Of a DNA stretch of 7,665 bases, positions 1 to 4,229 are shown piece after piece. The stretch is from Haloquadratum sp. J07HQX50 (GTDB lineage: Archaea > Halobacteriota > Halobacteria > Halobacteriales > Haloferacaceae). The stretch lies in NCBI GenBank assembly GCA_000416005.1, contig KE356563.1, positions 1,378,131 to 1,385,795 on the forward strand, in the 5' to 3' direction. Position numbers and translations under genes: made by a program. The notes beneath the pieces were generated by a model that saw only the letters and a list, made by a program, of their open reading frames with translations, was not told the origin of the DNA and searched no databases. Numbering within the stretch: the first letter of the stretch is position 1; every line of letters starts with the position of its first letter.

Positions 1-205
1 ATACCCTGTGGAATACCGAAGAATCAGAAAAATCCGTGTATAGGCGGCTTCTGCTGGGGACTGAACATCGATGATGTTGATACTCCCTCGCTCAGCGACT
101 CACTTCCGTCGTCGGGACAGTTTTGTATAGGACACACAATAACTCCCTGCACACTGAGTGGGATTCGGAGCTTCTTTTTATTTCATTCGGCTATGGGAAG
201 ATATC
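1..205. other. Left edge, no supported gene
   Basis: No start-to-stop gene is supported here. Frame 1 stays open from the edge to a TGA at 229-231, but it has no start and would overlap the next gene, and its Cys-rich translation matches nothing I know. The other two + frames close at TAG 42-44 and TGA 72-74, so either could be the last codons of a gene beginning outside the window. A small inverted repeat (AACATC 64-69, GATGTT 73-78) is present and may be chance. Confidence 0.4.
175..183 (+). promoter_or_regulatory. TATA-like box, leaderless promoter of the 78-aa gene
   Basis: The T-rich run TTTTTATTT is centred about 27 nt upstream of the ATG at 206. That is the spacing expected when a haloarchaeal transcript starts at or next to the start codon. 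It also argues against the longer GTG start at 158, which lies upstream of this box. Confidence 0.5.
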
Positions 206-442
206 ATGCTCTCAGACAAAGAACGGCTTGAAGAGGCTCTCAGGTGGCTCAAGGAGGTGAAACGGCTCAAGCAAGACGAGAACCGTTTTTACTCAAATTC
301 TTACTTGCAAGGTTATAGACAGTATATTATTCCCCGCAAGTATCACGATATGGAGGGTGTCTCAGAAGATGAGGTTGACCAGATAATTCAGCGATACGAG
401 CGTGATCTCGAAGATTTAGAGGCGGGAGAGTTTCAGAACTGA
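206..442 (+). CDS. Small charged helical protein, hypothetical
   Basis: This encodes a 78-aa soluble protein that I do not recognise. It is rich in Glu, Asp, Lys and Arg and has no membrane segment. Residues 4-25 look like an amphipathic helix (alternating Lys/Glu with Leu, Trp and Val), and residues 53-72 (SEDEVDQIIQRYERDLEDLE) look like a second acidic helix, possibly coiled coil. Between them is a Tyr-rich stretch (residues 29-46). The open frame extends upstream to a GTG at 158, but I chose the ATG at 206 because a TATA-like box at 175-183 sits 27 nt before it and the extra 16 residues are hydrophobic and unlike the rest. It stands alone, 274 bp from the next gene. The acidic composition fits a haloarchaeal cytosolic protein. 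A role in protein-protein contacts is possible but is only a guess. Confidence 0.6.
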   Translation: MLSDKERLEEALRWLKEVKRLKQDENRFYSNSYLQGYRQYIIPRKYHDMEGVSEDEVDQIIQRYERDLEDLEAGEFQN

Positions 443-684
443 GTAAATCAAAACTCGGCAGATGCTCTTGTTGAATCGGTGAGCGTCTGAGCATTCACTT
501 CGAGTGACGACATAGCACATTGTAAGTCATCACTGTTTGCCACTCAGACAAGCCTGCACTCGCTGAGAATCCCGATCAAAACAACTCACGATCTCGGTCG
601 GCTCACTTCAGATTCAACTCCAGCTCCAGTCGTGGTAGTGGTGGTGACGAGTTCCGCTCAGAGGCGACTCTGGACGTGAGCACA

Positions 685-690
685 TTTATT
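685..690 (+). promoter_or_regulatory. TATA-like box, leaderless promoter of the 89-aa gene
   Basis: The TTTATT motif is centred about 29 nt before the ATG at 717, which fits a leaderless haloarchaeal promoter. The GTG at 693 lies only 3 nt after the box and could not be on a transcript made from it. Confidence 0.5.
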
Positions 691-716
691 CCGTGAGACT
701 CAATGACCAGAGAGCT

Positions 717-986
717 ATGAATCGTCGCTCAGGATTTGCCCTTTCGATGCTTGTCATGAGCCTCTGGATGGGACAGACAGCTCTGACCGAATTAGGCCTG
801 TTCTCGGTAGCGTGGGGCATCGCAGCCACCACACTGAGTTGCCTGAGCGGTGCAATCCTCTTTGGACTGTATACGCCTGAGGAAATCCCTGACGAGGAGC
901 TGAGTCCCCTTGCAAGTCGCCTTATTATCGGGATGGTTCTATGTGGCGTGATCGTATCTCTGCTAATATTTTTCCCGTATATCTGA
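717..986 (+). CDS. Small membrane protein with three hydrophobic segments
   Basis: This encodes an 89-aa protein that is probably integral to the cytoplasmic membrane. Hydrophobic segments lie at about residues 7-19, 27-52 and 69-88. An acidic loop (TPEEIPDEELSP, residues 53-64) separates the second and third, and the protein ends almost directly after the last segment (FFPYI). The N-terminus MNRRSG is positively charged, which by the positive-inside rule puts it in the cytoplasm; with three spans the short C-terminus would be outside. I chose the ATG at 717 over the GTG at 693 because the TATA-like box at 685-690 fits a transcript starting at 717. No family is recognised and no function is assigned. 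It is monocistronic, with the transposon relic downstream. Confidence 0.6.
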   Translation: MNRRSGFALSMLVMSLWMGQTALTELGLFSVAWGIAATTLSCLSGAILFGLYTPEEIPDEELSPLASRLIIGMVLCGVIVSLLIFFPYI

Positions 987-1014
987 CCGACTAAGCGTTC
1001 GTTTTCAATAGCAG

Positions 1015-1034
1015 TACGATAGGTCGCTCAGGCG
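1015..1034. repeat. Left arm of a distant inverted repeat
   Basis: TACGATAGGTCGCTCAGGC recurs in inverted orientation at 2892-2911, where one extra base splits the match; the inner 12 bases GGTCGCTCAGGC are identical. The two arms lie outside the tnpB relic on either side, enclosing it and the 64-aa gene. This could be the remnant of a mobile-element end or of a repeat family scattered in the genome. Confidence 0.45.
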
Positions 1035-1150
1035 TCTCTTATCAGTGGAATCGGAGTGATTCTCAGCAGTGGGTATCAGTGGCAAACAGCGTCTGATACG
1101 CCTGCCCAACTCCCTGCGGACTGGATAGTGTGGGTTGTCGTCGTGATGAC

Positions 1151-1167
1151 ACCCATTTCAAATGGGT
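1151..1167. repeat. Perfect 7-bp hairpin upstream of tnpB
   Basis: ACCCATT (1151-1157) and AATGGGT (1161-1167) form a perfect stem with a 3-base loop. It lies 93 bp before the tnpB start. IS200/IS605 elements carry subterminal hairpins at their ends, so this could mark the left end, but no matching target motif proves it. It does not resemble the right-end hairpin. Confidence 0.35.
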
Positions 1168-1259
1168 CTGGCATGGCTGTGGTCAGAAGTTGGGTAGTAT
1201 AGTATCGCATCAACACAGTCCTCCTGCATACTTACAAAGAGCGTCGGCTTCAGCGTACC

Positions 1260-2449
1260 GTGGCGACGTACCGCCGTGCCCTCTCAGAGTCCTTCGACTT
1301 CGACGCGGACACGCAGGCGGCGGTCAACGATGTCGTCACGTCGTACACGCTCACGTCCTACGCGAAGGACGCGCTCAAGAACTACGTCCCGAAACTCCGC
1401 CGGATGTACAACGCCTCAGAACTCAAAGACGACCACCCCATTCGGTTCACGAATCCCGGGTGGCGTCTTGACCACTCTGACGACAGAACGCACGAGTTCT
1501 GCTAGCATGTCCTGCAGGCCGGGCGTGGCAACGCTTTCTGGATTCCACTCCGTATCAACCCCGCTCGGCGGGAGTTGTGGGACGACTTGCTCAACGAGGA
1601 CGTGACTGTCGGAGGATTCCGACTGCAAGAGCACCGCACCAACTGGGTGCTTCACGCCACCGTTGAGTACACGGTCGCGGAACCAGACGAGCTGGACGAC
1701 TCGACGCCGGTCGGCTTCGACATCGGAGAATCCAAACTCCTGACGGGCTGTGCCTGTCGGGGCGGTACTCCAACCCAACCATACATCTACGACGGTGAAC
1801 GAGCGCGACACCTCTGCAAAGAGATGTTCATGACCTCCGCCGTCTCCAAGCGCGCGACGCCGAGTGGCGCGTGGACGAACGATTCAATCACTACCAGAAC
1901 GCCCTCACAGACATGGTGGAGAAGGCCTCTTGCGAGGCCGTTGAGTACGCACGTCAGTTCGAGAACCCCGTTATTGTTCTCGAAGACCTGTCGTACATCC
2001 ACGAGCATCTCGACTATGACAAATGGATGAACCGCCGTCTCCACAACTGGGCGTTCGCACGGCTCACCGGACCCATCGAAAACAAAGCCCTCGAAGCGGG
2101 TATCCCGGTGCAGAAGATGAACCCGGCATACGCGTCCCAGACGTGCCACGCCTGCGGCCACCTCGGTTCGCGGTCGTCGCAGGCGGCGTTCCGATGCATG
2201 AACGATGAGTGTTGGGTGATGGAGTACCAAGCGGACATCAACGCGGCGGCCAACATCGCCGGTCGCCATGGGGGAGAGGAGTGCGCTCTGAAACCGCACA
2301 CCAGTGACTCGCTACGGGACGGGAGTGCTTGTGACAGCACCACAGGACACCGCGAGCAGGGTCGGCAATCCCGACAGGCGACGCTCAGGGACTTCAGTTC
2401 TGAAACCTCCAACGATGACGATTTCTGTGTAGGAAGCCCCGCCCTTTAG
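1260..2449 (+). pseudogene. tnpB: tnpB, RNA-guided nuclease of IS1341 type, broken by a stop and a frameshift
   Basis: TnpB is an RNA-guided DNA nuclease related to the ancestor of Cas12 and is encoded by IS200/IS605 elements. The gene begins at GTG 1260 (MATYRRAL...). It is interrupted by TAG at 1503-1505, where family members have Trp (I recall a CWH-type motif). The same frame resumes at once with HVLQAGRGNAFWIPLRI and runs to about 1833. There one base is missing (around 1833-1838), and the reading continues in the next frame as LRRLQARDAEWRVDERF to TAG 2447-2449. All three RuvC acidic residues are kept: Asp in GFDIGES (1719-1721), Glu in VLEDLSY (1982-1984) and Asp in YQADINAAANIA (2234-2236). 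The zinc finger is kept too: CHAC (2144-2155) and CMNDEC (2195-2212). Summed length, about 396 codons, is close to full size. No single intact frame carries the whole active site, so the nuclease should be dead unless read-through and frameshifting both occur. Confidence 0.93.
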
Positions 2450-2467
2450 GACGGGCGAGGATGTCAC
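2390..2467 (+). ncRNA. Candidate TnpB guide-RNA scaffold (omega/reRNA) at the right end
   Basis: In active elements the tnpB 3' end and the right end of the IS are transcribed as the scaffold of the guide RNA, and the DNA directly beyond the element serves as guide. Here the stem CCCGCCC (2438-2444), loop TTTA and GGACGGG (2449-2455) form a hairpin with one C-A mismatch, and the tnpB stop lies in the loop. The conserved tail GAGGATGTCAC follows. Flanking bases from about 2468 would be the guide. The 5' end is arbitrary, and expression cannot be judged from sequence. The mismatch looks like a G-to-A change in an originally perfect stem. Confidence 0.4.
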
Positions 2468-2556
2468 GTGATTCTATGCGAACATCGACCTGTAGAGCCG
2501 TTCAGGATCAGTCTGATTTCAAACTACATGTTCGCTCAGGATGGGTGAAGATGAGC

Positions 2557-2562
2557 TTTTTT
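2557..2562 (+). promoter_or_regulatory. TATA-like box of the 64-aa gene
   Basis: A TTTTTT run is centred about 25 nt before the ATG at 2585 and 19 nt before the ATG at 2579. For a leaderless transcript this favours 2585. Confidence 0.35.
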
Positions 2563-2584
2563 GATCGGTGTCAAAATAATGAGT

Positions 2585-2779
2585 ATGTCTGATCAGTTTC
2601 TGAACTTACCGAGTGGGTTGGTCAGCACAGAGACCAAGATCAGAATCGCCTTCATCATACTCGGAATTGTCTCGTGGCTCGGCATACAGAGAGTCACTGA
2701 CGATCAACGCCTCCAGCTGCTCGTGCTGCACGGGATTGGCAATATTGCTCCGAGTATTATCAACGAGTGGCGAGACTGA
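2585..2779 (+). CDS. Small protein with one membrane segment, hypothetical
   Basis: This encodes a 64-aa protein with one likely transmembrane helix at about residues 19-35 (IRIAFIILGIVSWLGIQ). A polar, partly amphipathic C-terminal half follows (RVTDDQRLQLLVLHGIGNIAPSIINEWRD), with a basic residue on each flank of the helix. No family is recognised. Two nearby ATGs are possible: 2579 (MSMSDQ) or 2585 (MSDQ). I prefer 2585 because of the T-run at 2557-2562. It begins about 120 bp beyond the right end of the transposon relic and is probably transcribed alone. Composition matches the host DNA rather than the transposon. It could be a small regulatory or toxin-like membrane peptide, but nothing in the sequence shows this. 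Confidence 0.5.
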   Translation: MSDQFLNLPSGLVSTETKIRIAFIILGIVSWLGIQRVTDDQRLQLLVLHGIGNIAPSIINEWRD

Positions 2780-2891
2780 ACACAACACAGCATACTGACG
2801 AGCTACAACGATACCACCCGAGCACTGAGATGATATGTGGGGATTAGCCAAATCTTGTTCGCCGTGGAGGTGTGTTAGTATAACAGCAATT

Positions 2892-2911
2892 GCCTGAGCG
2901 ACCTGATCGTA
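2892..2911. repeat. Right arm of a distant inverted repeat
   Basis: GCCTGAGCGACCTGATCGTA is the inverse complement of 1015-1033 apart from one inserted base. A weaker, partly matching version (AGTATAGCAG ... CTGAGCG) is seen in direct orientation around 3791-3810, against AGTATAACAG ... CTGAGCG around 2877-2899. This suggests a scattered repeat rather than a single pair. Confidence 0.4.
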
Positions 2912-2920
2912 GGTGTTTCC

Positions 2921-2932
2921 CCCGCATGCGGG
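2921..2932. repeat. 12-bp palindrome CCCGCATGCGGG
   Basis: This is a perfect 12-bp palindrome preceded by GTGTTTCC. The block resembles the general shape of a type I-E CRISPR repeat (GTGTTCCCC, GC-rich hairpin, GGGG), but it occurs once only, with no second copy or spacer spacing nearby, so it is not an array. Confidence 0.4.
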
Positions 2933-3168
2933 TATCTGTTTGCCGACCGAAGCCCGCTCTCAGCACTCTCAACGGCAACCGTGAGTGCGGTCTTCGATGG
3001 TGGGTGAGTGTACCTCTGGAATCTGTACTGAGCCCGCAATACAACCAGTTCGTCCCAACTCCAGACAGACGACCTCAACCAGCCAACGTATGATTCTCTC
3101 ACTAAGCCACTAAGAGCATATGTACTCTGAACGGCTCAAAATCCAAAATCGAACGGTGTACAAACTCT

Positions 3169-3190
3169 GCAGTCTATCCGCAGTCTATCG
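3169..3190. repeat. Tandem duplication of an 11-bp unit
   Basis: GCAGTCTATCC (3169-3179) is followed directly by GCAGTCTATCG (3180-3190), two copies differing in the last base. It lies one base beyond the stop codon of the - strand 117-aa gene. It is most simply a replication-slippage product. Confidence 0.6.
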
Positions 3191-3191
3191 T

Positions 3192-3545
3192 TTAGTGAGT
3201 TCCGTGCTCGTGTCGTTGAGAATAGATATTTTTGAGCCATCCATATCTGGAGTGTTTGTGGTGATGCTGAAGTCCCTCACGTTCTAAATCACCGTCGAAG
3301 ATGATGGCGTTTATAAAGACACTGTTCAGTTCCCAATCGGGATTAGAAGTGGCAAGCTTGTTGAGGATGACTCCCATTGATTTGGATTCTACTTTTCCGA
3401 TCCGCTCAAACAGACTTGTGTCGTGGTCAATACGAAGAATCGTCGTAGCTGCCTTCTGTTCATGTAAGCCGTCGTCGTAACCTGGTTGGAAATTGATACT
3501 CGGATTGTGCCCTCTGGAAGGGGTATCATCGTGTGCGTCAGTCAT
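3192..3545 (-). CDS. 117-aa hypothetical protein with His-rich C-terminus
   Basis: This encodes a 117-aa soluble protein that I do not recognise. The first 30 residues are polar and likely flexible. Residues 33-86 look folded, with alternating hydrophobic strands (TTILRID, SMGVILNKLA, SVFINAIIFDGD). The tail is rich in His (HHHKH at 94-98, HEHGTH at 112-117), which could bind metal, although this is inference from composition only. The start is ATG 3545 and the stop is TAA at 3194-3192. I see no TATA-like box at the leaderless distance, so it may be read from a promoter further upstream, possibly together with the 36-aa ORF ending 32 bp before it. Codon use and composition match the host. Confidence 0.6.
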   Translation of the reverse strand: MTDAHDDTPSRGHNPSINFQPGYDDGLHEQKAATTILRIDHDTSLFERIGKVESKSMGVILNKLATSNPDWELNSVFINAIIFDGDLEREGLQHHHKHSRYGWLKNIYSQRHEHGTH

Positions 3546-3577
3546 TGTAGTGTAGACTGGATAACCGCAGAGTTGGT

Positions 3578-3688
3578 TCAGGAACGGCTCTGTGAGTCAT
3601 TTGTGGGGACAAGCCGAGAAATTGGAAACGAGTACACCTTTGAATCCGTATTTTGAACAAGGACTGCTCTCTCATCCTGTGTTAGCAT
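3578..3688 (-). CDS. Possible 36-aa small protein
   Basis: This is an ATG-to-TGA frame of 36 codons (MLTQDERAVLV, then a KVYSFPISRLVP stretch). The frame stays open for a further 17 codons upstream to a TAA, so a non-ATG start is also possible. The composition is protein-like and acidic at the N-terminus, with a predicted beta-rich middle. A weak TATA-like TTTACG lies about 28 nt upstream. It reads towards the 117-aa gene with a 32-bp gap, so the two may share a transcript. A 25-codon frame (3759 to 3682, MAIFNLKSLL) overlaps its start by a few bases in another register. No family is recognised, and frames of this length also arise by chance. Confidence 0.27.
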   Translation of the reverse strand: MLTQDERAVLVQNTDSKVYSFPISRLVPTNDSQSRS

Positions 3689-3770
3689 ATTTTGCTTGTT
3701 GAGGAGCGATTCAGCGTAAACGCACTTGACAACAGGCTCTTAAGATTGAATATAGCCATATCAACTATTG

Positions 3771-3797
3771 AAACCGTGCACGGTTTGGTCAGTATAG
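3771..3797 (-). promoter_or_regulatory. Perfect 16-bp palindrome beside a TATA-like box, candidate operator
   Basis: AAACCGTGCACGGTTT (3771-3786) is a perfect palindrome. On the - strand a TATA-like CTATACT (3791-3797) lies just upstream of it, so a dimeric regulator bound here would cover the stretch between TATA box and the expected transcript start near 3768. Transcripts would read leftward into the small ORFs and the 117-aa gene. A partly symmetrical AT-rich block (TTGAATATAGCCATATCAA, about 3747-3765) follows. Confidence 0.4.
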
Positions 3798-3906
3798 CAG
3801 TTCTGAGCGGGGTTTTTAGGCTTCACAACGACCTCATCGCATCTGTCTGAAAGCGTTTTTTGAGTGATGAGTTTAGACTCTTGTTCTTTATCGGATAAAA
3901 TATCAC

Positions 3907-3994
3907 CTTTCTGATACACAAGTGTTAGCAACTCAATCAGACCCTATTAGTTATCCCGCGACCACAGTTGGTCGATAGACGGTGTATCAGAAAG
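3907..3994. repeat. 88-bp segment bounded by 13-bp perfect inverted repeats
   Basis: CTTTCTGATACAC (3907-3919) and GTGTATCAGAAAG (3982-3994) are exact inverse complements. Inside them sits a second hairpin, CGACCA (3959-3964) and TGGTCG (3969-3974) with a 4-base loop. The layout suits a miniature inverted-repeat element (MITE) or a structured RNA. A direct repeat ATCAC occurs at 3902-3906 and 4000-4004 but is not flush with the right repeat, so no clean target duplication is visible. Confidence 0.55.
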
Positions 3995-4229
3995 CGACAA
4001 TCACTGTGGCTATTGGGACAGTCCCAGCACGTCGTTCAATCCTCGATATCTTCCTGAGTGGGCGTGTCGCTCATAAATACAAGCGCAGGGAAATGAAGAG
4101 AGCGAAAAAATTCTAATCATTTTCAAACCGCTTACACTGACTGCAAGACGACTGAAGTAATACCTGACAGGGATAATAACTTCTCAGAGCCAAAATTAGA
4201 ATACTCGGATGAATTATTTGACTCAGTAC

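Larger units (their letters stand above)
1260..2467 (+). mobile_element. IS1341-type (IS200/IS605 superfamily) relic carrying only tnpB
   Basis: This is an insertion-sequence remnant consisting of a broken tnpB and its right end. No Y1/HUH transposase (tnpA) is visible, as usual for the IS1341 group, which depends on a TnpA supplied elsewhere. The right side ends in an imperfect hairpin (2438-2455) followed by GAGGATGTCAC, a string I remember from the right ends of haloarchaeal IS1341 elements; I place the boundary near 2467. The left boundary is not determined: it may lie near CTTAC at 1231-1235 or as far out as the hairpin at 1151. The GC content is visibly higher than on either side, which suggests arrival from a GC-richer haloarchaeon. 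Confidence 0.8.
2780..3191. other. 412-bp spacer, GC-richer in the middle, no convincing gene
   Basis: No supported gene is present. About 2885-3090 is visibly GC-richer than the flanks and has overlapping open frames on both strands (for example 3102 to 2875 on the - strand, 75 codons). Their translations, rich in Arg, Ser and Pro, resemble no protein I know and do not look haloarchaeal. The segment contains the inverted-repeat arm at 2892-2911, the palindrome at 2921-2932 and, at its right end, a short tandem repeat. It may be a relic of another mobile element. Confidence 0.45.
3546..4229. other. 684-bp spacer with palindrome, inverted-repeat segment and tiny ORFs
   Basis: No gene longer than about 40 codons is seen. 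Apart from the 36-aa ORF, the notable contents are the 16-bp palindrome at 3771-3786, the 88-bp inverted-repeat segment 3907-3994, and a 12-codon - strand frame at 4074 to 4036 (MSDTPTQEDIED). The last has an acidic haloarchaeal-type start and an A/T-rich TATA-like run (AATTTTTT read on the - strand, about 4102-4110) at the leaderless distance. It may be the surviving beginning of a lost gene. The kinase gene reads into this spacer from the right; no strong terminator is seen. Confidence 0.5.

Noticed and set aside
158..205. GTG start at 158 for the first gene
   Set aside because: The added 16 residues are hydrophobic and unlike the rest, and the TATA-like box at 175-183 lies downstream of that GTG.
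1..231. Open Cys-rich frame from the left edge
   Set aside because: It has no start, overlaps the 78-aa gene, and its ending inside that gene suggests a chance open frame.
462..494. ATGCTC/GAGCAT inverted repeat and TCACT-TCG-AGTGA hairpin in the spacer after the first gene
   Set aside because: Arms of 5-6 bp are expected by chance in a spacer of this size, and no T-run follows to support a terminator.
1130..1605. + strand frames 1130-1471 and 1276-1605
   Set aside because: These are Arg/Pro/Thr-rich shadows of the GC-rich tnpB reading frame with no sensible composition.
1787..2412. - strand frames opposite tnpB (1416-1811, 1787-2299, 2014-2412)
   Set aside because: They are antisense shadows caused by high GC at third positions of tnpB; the + strand carries the RuvC and zinc-finger motifs.
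2913..2940. Possible CRISPR repeat
   Set aside because: It is a single copy with no second repeat or regular spacer in the window, so it is not an array.
2844..3102. Open frames on both strands in the GC-richer spacer
   Set aside because: They overlap one another, have Arg/Ser/Pro-rich, non-acidic translations, and no promoter or family resemblance; kept only as a note on the spacer.
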